NCBI RefSeq assembly: GCF_002259705.1
Contig: NZ_MWWT01000005.1
Span: forward strand, 434,001 to 498,000
DNA: 64,000 nt
Direction: 5' to 3'
Origin: Alloscardovia macacae
Lineage (GTDB): Bacteria > Actinomycetota > Actinomycetes > Actinomycetales > Bifidobacteriaceae
The stretch's first letter is position 1; every line of letters starts with the position of its first letter. The notes under the pieces were generated by a model. That model did no database searches. It was not told the origin of the DNA and saw only the letters and a list, made by a program, of their open reading frames with translations. The position numbers and the translations under genes were made by a program. Positions 36,641 through 46,034 of this stretch are shown here, one piece after another.

Positions 36641-37879
36641 TTATATGCGACGACCGAGCTGTCCCATCGTCGCCGCACAGAGCATCGACACGCAGATGAT
36701 AACGGACATCACGCCAGCCGTCGGGTCAGCGAAAACGGACAGAATGAGAGACGGCACTACCCCACTGCCGTACTGGAGCGCGCCGAGCAGAGCTGCAGCC
36801 GAACCAGCCATAGACTCAGGAACGCAGTTCAGTGCTGCCGCATTCGAGCAGGCCGCCACGATACCATTCATGCTAAAGACGAAGAACATGGACACCACGA
36901 TGGCTGCCAGACCCCACACACTCTGACCGCCCACATGCGTCAGGCCTACGATCATGAGCACTACGGAGAAGCCGAACGCCACAGCCGTGGCCACAGCGAG
37001 CAAATCTTTCAGAGCGAAACGCAGAACGAGCTGACGGTTCGCTGTACTCATGATCATGACGCCGAGGATATTCACGCCAAACAGTACGGAATACACTTCA
37101 GCAGGCACATGGAAGTGGTCTATGTAGATGGTCGAGGATGCGGAAATATAGGCGTAGACACCGAGGTAGAAGAACGTGACGCTGAGCGTATAGATCATAA
37201 ACGCATGGTTTTTCAGCAGCGTAGCGTACGCGGCGAAGTTCTTTCTCAGCGAGGACGGATTCTCGCACTGGCTACCAGGTTCCCCACGGTGCAGCGTCTC
37301 GGGAAGGGCGAAGATGAAGAAGAACAGGATGGTGCCAGCTACAGCCATAAACCAGAAGGACAGGCGCCATGCAGCGCGTGGCTCGAGGCCGAAGACAGGC
37401 CCGACAGCGAGCAGTCCTCCGCCGATGAGTGGCCCCACAAGCGGAGCGGCCGCCATAATGAGCATGAGCGTGGTGAGCACGCGTGCAGCGTTTGTCCCAT
37501 CATAGAGGTCACGCACCATGGCGCGGCTAATCATCGGACCCGTGCAGGCACCGAAGGCCTGAATCATACGCCAGAAGATGGCCGCGTGCATGGATGGAGC
37601 CAGTGCGCATCCCACAGCTCCGGCGATGAACAGGAGCGTGCCGATGAACAGCGGCGTTTTGCGGCCGATTTTATCGCTGATAGGCCCCCAGACTAGCTGC
37701 GCAAGAGCGAATCCTCCCACGAAGCCGGTGATGGTCATCTCTGCATGTCCGCCGAGATCATGCTGCATGTCCGGCATGGCAGGCAGATACACGTCCGTGG
37801 CCAGCGAGGTGAAGGCCATGAACGCACTGAGAATGAGAATAAAAGCGAGAGTGGGCTTTTTGTGTTCTTCTGTAGTCAA
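36641..37879 (-). CDS. Bcr/CflA-type MFS drug exporter
   Basis: A 412-residue transporter with twelve hydrophobic helices. The DHA1 family Bcr/CflA marks are DVYLPAMPDMQHDL near residue 30, LVWGPISDKIGRKTPLFIG near residue 60 (motif A) and AFGACTGPMISRAMVRDLYDG near residue 110 (motif C region). Such proteins export chloramphenicol, bicyclomycin, sulfonamides or peptides by proton antiport; the substrate is unknown. TTG 37879 is proposed as start (GAAAGAG before it); the longer frame runs back through the mleP terminator hairpin. It lies downstream of the malolactic genes on the same strand. Confidence 0.85.
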   Translation of the reverse strand: MTTEEHKKPTLAFILILSAFMAFTSLATDVYLPAMPDMQHDLGGHAEMTITGFVGGFALAQLVWGPISDKIGRKTPLFIGTLLFIAGAVGCALAPSMHAAIFWRMIQAFGACTGPMISRAMVRDLYDGTNAARVLTTLMLIMAAAPLVGPLIGGGLLAVGPVFGLEPRAAWRLSFWFMAVAGTILFFFIFALPETLHRGEPGSQCENPSSLRKNFAAYATLLKNHAFMIYTLSVTFFYLGVYAYISASSTIYIDHFHVPAEVYSVLFGVNILGVMIMSTANRQLVLRFALKDLLAVATAVAFGFSVVLMIVGLTHVGGQSVWGLAAIVVSMFFVFSMNGIVAACSNAAALNCVPESMAGSAAALLGALQYGSGVVPSLILSVFADPTAGVMSVIICVSMLCAATMGQLGRRI

Positions 37880-37911
37880 TTTTCTCTTTCTTCGTGGTCG
37901 TCTGATGGAAA

Positions 37912-37946
37912 ACGTATGGCTCCCCTGCGTGAGGAGAGCCATACGT
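37912..37946 (-). terminator. Intrinsic terminator after mleP
   Basis: On the minus strand ACGTATGGCTC pairs with GAGCCATACGT around a short GC-rich inner part, followed by TTTTCC. It lies 17 bases after the mleP stop, so the MFS gene is probably not in the malolactic operon. Confidence 0.85.
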
Positions 37947-37962
37947 ATCGGTGGATTCTGGC

Positions 37963-38925
37963 TTAGCCGAGAAGTACCATAATAACTGGCACGACGATGA
38001 CGAACAGTATAGTACTGATGGTCACGACATTTGTGGAGAATTCCACATCTCCATCACCCTGGTTCGCCAGGATAGGCAGGACGGCAAGCGCTGGAGCTGC
38101 AGACTGGATAATGAAGGTGTTCGACTCGAGCACTGGCATGCCTGGAGTCAGGAAGCCTGCCACATAGAGAATGCCGAACATGACTGCTGGAGCCAGGATA
38201 AAGCGCCCCACGAGGGTGATGATGGTATCACAGTCGAAGCGAATGGTCTTCAGTCCTGCCTTGTGCAGAGTAATACCGATGTAGAGCAGCGACAGAGGGG
38301 TCACGAGGTTCCCGATGTAGGTCAGTGTATTCGTGGCGAATGCTGGTACAGGAATACGTGCCACGAGGAAGACCAGTGCGATGAGGAAACCGACCAGTGG
38401 TGCCGGAAGTAGCTTCTTCCAGTTAAACTTCGCTGCGGGGCCCGTGCTCTTCTGGCCGCTCGTGCTGTCCGTGGTCATGAGGTAGACGCCCAGAGTCCAT
38501 GTGGAGATGGTGTTCATGATGTAGTAGACGAGGAAGAATGGCAGAGCATTATTCCCGAAAAGTGCGATGTTCAGCGGCAGACCGATGAAGATGGTGTTCG
38601 CGTTCGCGAAGGTGTTTATCATGGTGCCGCGGCGCCCTGGGCGGACCTTAAAAATCCACACAGCGAGGAATGCCAGAATGTAGCTTCCCGCAAAGGCGAG
38701 GAAGACGTAGAGCAGCCCGCTGGAGAGGGATACGAGCTTGTCGAGCGTCAGATAACGCAGGACAGACACGAAGATGGAGCATGGAAGCGCCACATTCATA
38801 ATGAGGCGTGAGAGGTTTGGTGCGAAAGCATCAGCAAACCATCCACGCGCCTGCAGCGCGTATCCGAGAACGATGATCACGATGATAGGAATAATGCTCT
38901 GAAGTGAGGTGAGGAATGCGGTCAT
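37963..38925 (-). CDS. mleP: AEC-family malate permease
   Basis: A 320-residue Auxin Efflux Carrier family transporter with about ten membrane helices. It shows the usual N-terminal repeat (IIPIIVIIVLGYALQARGWF, LSRLIMNVALPCSIFVSVL) and C-terminal repeat (LVTPLSLLYIGITLHKAGL, LAPAVMFGILYVAGF, QSAAPALAVLPILANQ). Next to a malolactic enzyme such proteins are the malate/lactate carrier MleP. ATG 38925 follows AGGGGGAGG; an upstream frame extension is unlikely. The 236-base gap to mleS contains a hairpin that may lower its expression. Confidence 0.85.
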   Translation of the reverse strand: MTAFLTSLQSIIPIIVIIVLGYALQARGWFADAFAPNLSRLIMNVALPCSIFVSVLRYLTLDKLVSLSSGLLYVFLAFAGSYILAFLAVWIFKVRPGRRGTMINTFANANTIFIGLPLNIALFGNNALPFFLVYYIMNTISTWTLGVYLMTTDSTSGQKSTGPAAKFNWKKLLPAPLVGFLIALVFLVARIPVPAFATNTLTYIGNLVTPLSLLYIGITLHKAGLKTIRFDCDTIITLVGRFILAPAVMFGILYVAGFLTPGMPVLESNTFIIQSAAPALAVLPILANQGDGDVEFSTNVVTISTILFVIVVPVIMVLLG

Positions 38926-39051
38926 GGCACCTCCCCCTTTCCTGATGATTCGAGGAGAGTGAAGTGAATACTCTGCTCGGGGGAAAATTGGAAAAATAAA
39001 ACAGAAATAAAACAAAAATGTAATAAAACGCAGCGCTCAGGCGTGCGAAAA

Positions 39052-39102
39052 CCTGCCTGCACCATACGGCACGTCAGAACGTACGTGTGACGGCGCAGGC
39101 AG
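39052..39102 (-). terminator. Branched hairpin after mleS
   Basis: On the minus strand CTGCCTGC (39102-39095) pairs with GCAGGCAG (39059-39052), enclosing an inner ACGT stem, followed by TTTTCGC. It lies 60 bases after the mleS stop and could partly end transcription before mleP. Confidence 0.65.
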
Positions 39103-39161
39103 TACACGAGACTCAGCCTTAGACTCAGCCGCAGCCTCAGGCGTAAAAGCCCGCTGAAGCC

Positions 39162-40796
39162 TTACTTATATTCTGGATACCACTTAAAGTCGCGGACAGC
39201 CTTCGCCATATCCTTCTCTTCAGCGCGGGCGAGGCCCTGCTCCTGAGCCTTCTTCGCCACAGCTTCAGCTACCTTAATGGATACGTCGGCCACGTACTTG
39301 AATGGCGGAAGCACAGGCGCTCCCGGCTCACCTGGATTTACGATGCCGCTGAGCGAATGTGCTGCAGCGCCGATCATCTCGTCAGTCAGCAGGGAAGCTT
39401 CCGAAGCCAGCATACCGAGACCGAGGCCTGGATAAATGAGCGCGTTATTCGCCTGACCGATGATGTAATCCACGCCCTTATAGCTCACGGTATCCGACGG
39501 AATACCAGTGGCCACGAATGCCTTACCATCCGACCAGCGAATGAGGTCCTCCGCGCTCGCTTCAGCCAGCTTCGTCGGATTCGAGATAGGGAAGATAATA
39601 GGACGCTCAGTAATCTCGCACATAGCCTCCACGATCTCCTTCGTGAAGGTCTTCGGCTGTGTAGAGGTACCCACGAGGATAGTCGGCTTCACCGCCTTCA
39701 CTACTTCGAGCAAATCAGTGAGCTTCTCGGCGTTCGGGAAGTCGGAACGCTTCTTCGCGAATGGACGCTGCTGGTCAGTGAGGTCATCCATGTCATCGAA
39801 GAGCAGGCCCTGCTTATCGACCATGAAGAAGCGCTTATAGGCGTCCTCTTCCGGCATACCTTCCGACACCATCTCTGCCAGGACGCGAGAAGCGATGCCC
39901 GCTCCAGCAGTACCACCGCCGTAGCACAGATACACCTGGTCAGTGAGCTTTTCGCCCGTAATGTCCAGAGCGCCGAAGATGCCGCCGAGGGTGACGATGC
40001 CCGTGCCCTGAATGTCATCATTAAAAGTAGGAATCTTCGTCTTATAGGTGTTCAGAATGTTCGCGGCATTTCCACGGCCGAAGTCCTCCCAGTGCAGGTA
40101 CAGCTTCGGGAAGAGACCTTCGATAGTCTGGACGAACTGCTCGATGAAGTCATAATACTTCTCGCCACGCACGCGCTCGTGGTGGTTACCCAGATAGTTC
40201 GGGTCATCCAGCAGGCTCTGACGGTTCGTACCCGCGTCGATGACGATAGGCATGACGCTGGCTGGGTCGATGCCCGCTGCCGCCGTGTACACCATGAGCT
40301 TGCCGACGGAGATGTCCACGCCATTCGTGCCCCAGTCTCCGATGCCGAGGATGCCTTCTGCATCCGTAACCACGGCGAGGCGAATCTCGCGGTCTCCTGC
40401 TGCATTCTTCAGCGTGGCTTCGATGTTTTCTGGATGGTTAATATCCAGATATGCTGCGTACTGAGGGTCTACGAACAGGTCGCTGTAGTTCTCGATGGTT
40501 TCGGCGATGGTCGGATCATAGACGATAGGGTTAAACTCTTCCACGTGCTGACTGAACATGCGGTAGAACAGCGTGCGGTTCGTGTTAAAAATCTCCATGA
40601 GGAACAGGCGCTTTTCGAGCATGCTCGTCTTCGTCTCCATCTGGGCGTACGCCTGAGCTGCCTGCTCGTCGATGGTCTGGACGTGTGCCGGCAGCATGCC
40701 CGTCAGCCCGAGCTGTGCGCGTTCTTCCTCGGTAAACGCGGTGCCCTTGTTCAGGAACGGATCGTTTAAGATCTCGCGTGCGGTCTTCTGTGTCAT
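39162..40796 (-). CDS. mleS: Malolactic enzyme
   Basis: A 544-residue protein that converts L-malate to L-lactate and CO2 using NAD and Mn. It belongs to the malic enzyme superfamily but reads as the MleS branch of lactic acid bacteria: [18 protein letters not shown] at the start, SKPTNLEKR-like region, [21 protein letters not shown] near residue 90, [12 protein letters not shown] near 160, [15 protein letters not shown] near 260 and [14 protein letters not shown] near 390. Agreement from memory is along the whole length. With mleP it forms a malate-use locus that raises pH and generates proton-motive force. No MleR gene is adjacent. The ATG has a weak ribosome site. Confidence 0.9.
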   Translation of the reverse strand: MTQKTAREILNDPFLNKGTAFTEEERAQLGLTGMLPAHVQTIDEQAAQAYAQMETKTSMLEKRLFLMEIFNTNRTLFYRMFSQHVEEFNPIVYDPTIAETIENYSDLFVDPQYAAYLDINHPENIEATLKNAAGDREIRLAVVTDAEGILGIGDWGTNGVDISVGKLMVYTAAAGIDPASVMPIVIDAGTNRQSLLDDPNYLGNHHERVRGEKYYDFIEQFVQTIEGLFPKLYLHWEDFGRGNAANILNTYKTKIPTFNDDIQGTGIVTLGGIFGALDITGEKLTDQVYLCYGGGTAGAGIASRVLAEMVSEGMPEEDAYKRFFMVDKQGLLFDDMDDLTDQQRPFAKKRSDFPNAEKLTDLLEVVKAVKPTILVGTSTQPKTFTKEIVEAMCEITERPIIFPISNPTKLAEASAEDLIRWSDGKAFVATGIPSDTVSYKGVDYIIGQANNALIYPGLGLGMLASEASLLTDEMIGAAAHSLSGIVNPGEPGAPVLPPFKYVADVSIKVAEAVAKKAQEQGLARAEEKDMAKAVRDFKWYPEYK

Positions 40797-40987
40797 TCTT
40801 ATGCCTCTTTGTTCTTCTTTTTTGTTCTTACTGTTCTTACTGTTCTTTTGTTTTGCGTGCTTAACGGTACGCTCTTTTATGTTTCGCCGGTGCTCGGTTT
40901 GTGTTTCGTTTATATTTCTGTGTTACGAGCGCGTGACGAGTAGAATGGTTTTTAGTGGGGTCAATTCTACCGCTAAGGAGGTATATC

Positions 40988-41818
40988 ATGACCACGATGG
41001 CACTGCACAGGAAGTCGCGCTCTTACTCGCCTGAGGGCTTCTTTGAAGCCGAAGCGAAAGGGCTGCTGTGGCTGAAGGAAGCAGAGAATGCGGGAGGTCC
41101 GCGTGTCGTGAATGTGGACTCGTGGGGAACGGATTATCTGGACATCGAGCGCATTTCGCCAGCCAGTGCCACGCCTGATGCTGCCTATGCCTTCGGCAGA
41201 GCTCTGGCACACATGCATGATTTCGGAAGCGGGTCTGTGGTGTATGGTCAGGCGCCAAGCGGGTATGACGGCCAGTGCTACTTCGGCCCTCTGCAAGATC
41301 CTGTGGTTATGGACCGTGGCTCGTGGGATGATGCAGCGACGTACTATGCCGAGGGGCGTCTGATTCCTATGGTTTCGCTGGGTATCTCACGGGGACTTTT
41401 GACGCGGGCAGATCTGTCTCTGACGGAAGAAGTCTGCGCGGCGCTTCCTGAGCTCATGGGGGCTGCTGCGGCGGATAAGGCTGCTCGAGTGCACGGAGAC
41501 CTCTGGAGTGGTAACGTGATGTGGACGCGCACAGGAGTGAATGGCGCTTCACTCGAACAGTCCGAAGCTGTACTCATCGACCCTGCTGCGCATGGCGGCC
41601 ACCGCGAGGAAGACCTGTCCATGCTTTCCCTCTTCGGTATGAGCTTCATGAGTGACATCCTGCGTGGATATCAGAGTGTCCATCCGCTGAAGAAAGGCTT
41701 CGAAGAGCGTCGCACACTCTGGCAGCTCTACCCTATCGCTGGACACTGTGTCTTCTTCGGTGGAGGGTATGTGAGCCAGTACCGGTCCATGTGCCGGGAT
41801 TTGCTCGCGCGGCTGTAG
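40988..41818 (+). CDS. Fructosamine kinase family protein
   Basis: A 276-residue kinase-fold protein. Visible marks are FFEAEAKGLLWLKEAE near residue 18, LAHMHDFGS near residue 80, the catalytic loop RVHGDLWSGNVMW near residue 168 (HGDLW..N) and LIDPAAHGGHREEDLSML near residue 200. These fit the fructosamine-3-kinase/ketosamine kinase family, which phosphorylates sugar adducts on proteins so they fall off. The ATG at 40988 has AAGGAGG six bases before it. It is transcribed alone, divergent from mleS. Confidence 0.85.
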   Translation: MTTMALHRKSRSYSPEGFFEAEAKGLLWLKEAENAGGPRVVNVDSWGTDYLDIERISPASATPDAAYAFGRALAHMHDFGSGSVVYGQAPSGYDGQCYFGPLQDPVVMDRGSWDDAATYYAEGRLIPMVSLGISRGLLTRADLSLTEEVCAALPELMGAAAADKAARVHGDLWSGNVMWTRTGVNGASLEQSEAVLIDPAAHGGHREEDLSMLSLFGMSFMSDILRGYQSVHPLKKGFEERRTLWQLYPIAGHCVFFGGGYVSQYRSMCRDLLARL

Positions 41819-41919
41819 GAGGGGTTTGGGTTTTAGGGGGGGGCGATTTCGTTCCTTCTGGGAGGGGCTTAGCTGAGGCGCTAGGCCCCTTTTTGTGTGC
41901 CTGAGGGCTGGTGAGGGCG

Positions 41920-42086
41920 TTTTGGGCGAGAATGACCATATACGTAGTCACATCCGCCCAAAAGGAGAAGAGATTAAGGCCTACGCGGTCATTTCCGCCC
42001 AAAACTTGCTTTGAGTGAGTGACGCATCCCGGGGGTACGCCTTTTTGGGCGCAAATGACCATAGCTATAGTCACTTCCGCCCAAAA
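41920..42086. repeat. Second cluster of 44-bp palindromes with TTTTGGGCG ends
   Basis: Full copies of exactly 44 bases lie at 41920-41963 and 42043-42086; a right half copy lies at 41987-42004. Arms start TTTTGGGCG and end CGCCCAAAA, with TGACCAT in the left arm and TAGTCAC in the right. The centre of the last copy is itself a palindrome (ATAGCTAT). Matches the cluster at 16.6-16.9 kb. Confidence 0.9.
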
Positions 42087-42150
42087 CCTTCTTCCAGCCT
42101 TAGCGCCTTACATCCACGGCATAATATCGCCCTCCTCTGGCGGTGGCTCT

Positions 42151-42261
42151 TCACGTGGTACATAAGAATGCTTCAAAGTGGAGCTCCACGGCCAGCAGGG
42201 AGAGAGCTGTGATGACCGTGACGACGAGGAATCGGCGCGAAGAATCAGGCTTACCGCACAT
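42151..42261 (-). CDS. Possible small single-span membrane peptide
   Basis: A 36-codon frame starts MCGKPDSSRRFLVVTVITALSLL-like and ends TGA; residues 11-24 are hydrophobic. A different frame just after it reads SYVPREEPPPEEGDIMPWM then TAA, a plausible protein tail. Together they look like a short gene broken by a frameshift. There is no good ribosome site, so this is tentative. Confidence 0.25.
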   Translation of the reverse strand: MCGKPDSSRRFLVVTVITALSLLAVELHFEAFLCTT

Positions 42262-42414
42262 GCTACGGTGAAAAGTCCCTACTCTCCTGCCAGATACCGC
42301 GGCGTAAGCCGAAGATGAGGGAGAAAATGCGAAGAATAAGCGAGAATCCAGGCCGAGGAACGCATATGTGCTCCCCGGCCTGAGTACTGTGGATGTCGTG
42401 AGTGCGCGTGCGTT

Positions 42415-43563
42415 TTACGAGAAGGCGTGGCGCAGCTTCTCGAAGAAGCCCTTATTCTGCTTCATGCTCTTCGCGCTCTGCTGAGGTTTGCCCTCGACAC
42501 GCGCCTCTTTATTCAGTGCTTCGAAGTCGCTCAGGAGCTTCTTTTCCTGGTTACTCAGCTTCTTCGGAATGGTGATGTCGAGGTGCACCACGAGGTTTCC
42601 GCGCTCTGTACGGTTCAGACGTGTGACGCCGAGGCCATCCAGGGTGAGCACATCTTCCTGCTGGCTTCCCGCTGGGATGTTAATCTCGCGGTCGCCGTCG
42701 AAAGTGCCGATGCTTGTGGAGTGTCCGAGAGCTGCCCACGTCATAGGAATCTTAATCCAGCAGTGGAGGTCATTCCCGTCTCGAGTAAAGACGTCATCCG
42801 GGCGCACAGTAATGTCCACGTACAGGTCGCCGGCTGGACCGCCTCCCTCGCCCACTTCACCCTGACCGCTCAGGCGCAGGCGTGTACCATCCTGAATGCC
42901 TGCAGGAACAGAGACGGTGATGGTGCGCTGCTTGCGCACGCGACCATGTCCCATGCAGGATGCGCATGGATTCTGGATAATGGTGCCATGGCCTTCGCAG
43001 CGCTCGCATGGCTGGGAGGACATCATCTGGCCGAGCATAGTACGCACGACGCGCTGAACGGAGCCGCTTCCGTGGCATTCTGGACAGGTCACTGGCTCAG
43101 AGCCATCTGCACTGCCCTTACCTGTACAGGTATCACATACAGCGTAGAGAGTGACGCTCAGGCTTTCTTTTCCACCGAAGACTGTGGTCTTGAGGTCTAC
43201 CGTCAGGCTCGCCAGGGAGTCGCGTCCTGGCTGGGTGCGTGGCGTAGGCCCCTGACCTGAGCCAAATCCTGCTCCACCGAAGAAGGCGCTAAAGATGTCT
43301 CCATAGTCTCCAAATCCTGCGCCCGCTCCAGCTCCTGGTGCACCACCGCCTGGAGCCATAGGGTCTACGCCCTGATCATACATGGCGCGCTTCTGGGAGT
43401 CTGAAAGGACTTCGTACGCGGTATTTACTTCTTTAAATTTATCTTCGAACTCAGGGCCTGCCAGATCTGGGTGGTACTTGCGGCTGAGCTTACGATACGC
43501 CTTTTTTATCTCGTCATCGCTCGCATCGCGCGCCACACCCAGAGTCTCGTAATAATCTGCCAT
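42415..43563 (-). CDS. dnaJ: Chaperone protein DnaJ (type I)
   Basis: A 382-residue Hsp40 with the J domain ([31 protein letters not shown]), a Gly-rich stretch near residues 70-105 ([19 protein letters not shown]), four CxxCxGxG zinc modules ([32 protein letters not shown]) at about residues 145-215, and a C-terminal substrate domain. It stimulates DnaK. In related organisms hrcA precedes this dnaJ; here tkt lies divergently upstream and no CIRCE element is visible in the 250-base gap. Confidence 0.95.
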   Translation of the reverse strand: MADYYETLGVARDASDDEIKKAYRKLSRKYHPDLAGPEFEDKFKEVNTAYEVLSDSQKRAMYDQGVDPMAPGGGAPGAGAGAGFGDYGDIFSAFFGGAGFGSGQGPTPRTQPGRDSLASLTVDLKTTVFGGKESLSVTLYAVCDTCTGKGSADGSEPVTCPECHGSGSVQRVVRTMLGQMMSSQPCERCEGHGTIIQNPCASCMGHGRVRKQRTITVSVPAGIQDGTRLRLSGQGEVGEGGGPAGDLYVDITVRPDDVFTRDGNDLHCWIKIPMTWAALGHSTSIGTFDGDREINIPAGSQQEDVLTLDGLGVTRLNRTERGNLVVHLDITIPKKLSNQEKKLLSDFEALNKEARVEGKPQQSAKSMKQNKGFFEKLRHAFS

Positions 43564-43815
43564 CGGCTTCCTTTTATTCTCGTTTTGTCTATTTTTCTCC
43601 CTCTATTTAAGCACGTGGACTCCACGTCGTGGGGTGGCTTAGCTGGGGATGAACGAAAATTGACACATAAAACGGACAAACCGCTGTGCGAACGAACGCG
43701 CGGACGTCTCTCAAAGGTCTCTATGCCTTACTAATATAGGAGATGTAAACGGGTCGCTGAGCGCACTACGTAGAGCGGTCAGCGCCTTTATCTCAAGGAA
43801 GGAAAGTTGGTCTAC

Positions 43816-45918
43816 ATGTCCGATTTCACATGGACTGAACTTGACGAGCGCGCAGTTAAGCTCGCTAAGGTTCTTTCGGCAGATGCAGTAGAAAAGGCTG
43901 GCTCTGGTCACCCAGGTTCGCCTGTTTCTCTGGCACCTATCGCTTACACCCTGTATCAGCACTTCATGAAGCATGATCCTAAGGATCCTCAGTGGGAAGG
44001 CCGCGATCGCTTCATCCTTTCCGGCGGTCACGCATCGCTGACGCAGTATGTCCAGCTGTATTTCTCTGGTTATGACCTGACCCTCGACGACCTGAAGAAG
44101 TTCCGTACCATGGGTACGCGCACTCCTGGTCACCCAGAGTATGGCCTGACCGAAGGCATCGAGATGACCACGGGTCCTCTGGGCCAGGGTCTGGCTTCCT
44201 CCGTCGGCTTCGCTATGGCTCAGCGTTACCAGCGTAACCTCCTGGATCCAGAAGCTCCTGCAGGCACCTCCCCATTCGACCACAAGGTATGGGTCATCTG
44301 CGGTGAAGGTGACGTGGAAGAGGGCGTGTCCTCTGAAGCAGCATCTCTGGCAGGCGGACAGAAGCTCGGTAACCTCACGGTTATCTTCGACGCGAACCAC
44401 ATCCAGATCGAGGGTGACACGAACCTGACCTTCTCCGAAGACGTTCTCAAGCGCTTCGAAGCTCAGGGCTGGTACACCGACGAAGTATCCTTCGTTCAGC
44501 CAGATGGTTCCTATAAGGAAGACACCGAGGCTCTCGCAGCAGCTCTCCATAAGGCAGAGCAGGTCACTGACCGTCCACACTTCATTAAGGTGAACACTCT
44601 CATCGCATGGCCTACCCCAGGTAAGACGAACGACGAGTCCTCCCACGGTTCGAAGCTCGGTGCTGAGGCAGTAGCTGGCCTGAAGAAGGTTCTCGGCTAC
44701 GACCCAGAAGTGGCCTTCCCTACCGACGAAGAAGCTCTCGCACACGCTCGCGAGGTAGCTGACCGCGGTGCAGAAGCACACAAGGCATGGAACGAAAAGT
44801 TCGAAGCTTGGCGTGCAGCAAACCCAGATAAGGCAGCCCTCTTCGACCGTATGGCAGCTGGTGAGCTTCCTGCAGACTTCGACAAGGCTATCGACGAGCT
44901 CGAAGCAGGCATCACTGCTGGCGCTTCTGTGGCTACTCGTAAGGCTTCTGGTGCAGCTCTGAATGCTATCGCAGCTGTCATGCCAGAGCTCTGGGGTGGT
45001 TCCGCTGACCTCGGTGGTTCGAATAACACCACCATTAAGGGTGCACCTTCCTTCCTCCCAGCAGAATATGCTACGAAGACCTGGCCAAACGTATCTGAAG
45101 GCGGCCGCGTGCTGCACTTCGGCGTACGTGAACTCGCCATGGGTGCTATCACGAACGGTATGATCCTCGGATCTCACACCCGTCCATTTAACGGCACCTT
45201 CTTCATGTTCTCTGACTACGAGCGCCCAGCTGTGCGCCTCGCAGCTCTGATGAACATTCCTAACCTCTACGTCTGGACCCACGACTCCGTGGCAGTGGGC
45301 GAAGATGGTCCTACCCACCAGCCAGTAGAGAACCTCGCTTCCATGCGTGCTATCCCGAACCTCGAGGTCGTACGCCCAGCAGATGAGTTCGAAACTGCTG
45401 AAGCATACCGCTACACCTTTAAGCGTGAGTCCACTGCTCCAGTAGCTATGATTCTGACTCGTCAGAACGTTCCTACCCTGGCAGAGACCATCGAGAAGGC
45501 TAAGGATGGCGTGAAGCATGGTGCATACGTGCTCGTAGACACCGAGGGTACTCCAGATGTCATCCTCATGGCGTCCGGTTCCGAAGTACAGCACGCTGTA
45601 GAAGCAGCAAAGACCCTCGCTGGCGAAGGTGTGAAGGCTCGCGTGGTCTCCGTTCCTTCCATGGAGTGGTTCGAGCAGCAGTCTGCAGAGTATAAGGAAT
45701 CTGTACTCCCAGCAGCTGTACAGGCTCGCGTCTCCGTAGAAGCTGGCCTGGCACTGTCCTGGTACAAGTACCTCGGCTCTTACGGTAAGGCTGTATCCAT
45801 CGAGTCCTTCGGCCTTCAGGGCGGTGGCTCGGAGAACATGGTGGCTCTCGGCATTACTGCTGAGCACGTAGCAGAAGAAGCGAAGGCTTCCATCGCTGCA
45901 GTAAAGGCTGCTCGCTAG
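43816..45918 (+). CDS. tkt: Transketolase
   Basis: A 700-residue thiamine diphosphate enzyme of the pentose phosphate and bifid pathways. Marks are KAGSGHPGSP near residue 30, SGGHASLTQY near residue 70, GHPEYGLTEGIEMTTGPLGQG near residue 103, the ThDP motif GEGDVEEG...N near residue 155-190, and the catalytic HDSVAVGEDGPTHQP near residue 480. Codon use is sharply biased toward C-ending and A-ending preferred codons, a sign of very high expression. ATG 43816 is preferred, with AAGGAAGG at normal distance; a TTG three codons earlier overlaps it. Followed by tal. Confidence 0.97.
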   Translation: MSDFTWTELDERAVKLAKVLSADAVEKAGSGHPGSPVSLAPIAYTLYQHFMKHDPKDPQWEGRDRFILSGGHASLTQYVQLYFSGYDLTLDDLKKFRTMGTRTPGHPEYGLTEGIEMTTGPLGQGLASSVGFAMAQRYQRNLLDPEAPAGTSPFDHKVWVICGEGDVEEGVSSEAASLAGGQKLGNLTVIFDANHIQIEGDTNLTFSEDVLKRFEAQGWYTDEVSFVQPDGSYKEDTEALAAALHKAEQVTDRPHFIKVNTLIAWPTPGKTNDESSHGSKLGAEAVAGLKKVLGYDPEVAFPTDEEALAHAREVADRGAEAHKAWNEKFEAWRAANPDKAALFDRMAAGELPADFDKAIDELEAGITAGASVATRKASGAALNAIAAVMPELWGGSADLGGSNNTTIKGAPSFLPAEYATKTWPNVSEGGRVLHFGVRELAMGAITNGMILGSHTRPFNGTFFMFSDYERPAVRLAALMNIPNLYVWTHDSVAVGEDGPTHQPVENLASMRAIPNLEVVRPADEFETAEAYRYTFKRESTAPVAMILTRQNVPTLAETIEKAKDGVKHGAYVLVDTEGTPDVILMASGSEVQHAVEAAKTLAGEGVKARVVSVPSMEWFEQQSAEYKESVLPAAVQARVSVEAGLALSWYKYLGSYGKAVSIESFGLQGGGSENMVALGITAEHVAEEAKASIAAVKAAR

Positions 45919-45942
45919 TTTCCGCTAGAATAGAACAGGTGT

Positions 45943-45977
45943 AAGGGCGGCTGACTGTACAGCCGGCCGCCCTTTTT
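45943..45977 (+). terminator. Terminator between tkt and tal
   Basis: AAGGGCGGC (45943-45951) pairs with GCCGCCCTT (45966-45974), enclosing a small GGCT/AGCC hairpin, followed by TTTTT. tal starts 58 bases further on, so this may reduce rather than abolish read-through. Confidence 0.85.
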
Positions 45978-46034
45978 ATCAGTGCGAAAGCTGTAGAGGT
46001 TTTCGCGCTACTCCGTACAAAAGGGGAATAAATT

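Larger units (their letters stand above)
41819..42414. other. 596-base gap between convergent genes
   Basis: It holds a T-run after the kinase gene (GCCCCTTTTTGTG near 41885), three palindromic repeat copies at 41920-42086, and a stretch up to dnaJ without a strong gene. No tmRNA, RNase P or SRP RNA signature was seen. A hairpin at about 42349-42390 (CAGGCCG ... CGGCCTG) near the dnaJ end is probably its terminator. Confidence 0.55.

Noticed and set aside
37880-37942. Longer N-terminus for the MFS exporter
   Set aside because: The extra codons are the terminator hairpin of mleP; a TTG with a purine-rich site gives a normal start.
39357-40769. 470-codon frame antisense to mleS
   Set aside because: Shadow of a highly conserved enzyme gene; no ribosome site or homology.
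41819-42414. tmRNA, RNase P RNA or SRP RNA in the gap
   Set aside because: No tag reading frame, conserved P RNA core or SRP tetraloop could be seen.
43657-43690. TTGACA near 43662 as tkt promoter -35
   Set aside because: No acceptable -10 hexamer at 16-18 bases downstream.
43711-45867. Long open frame on the - strand (718 codons)
   Set aside because: It lies antisense to tkt, whose strong codon bias removes stops on the other strand.
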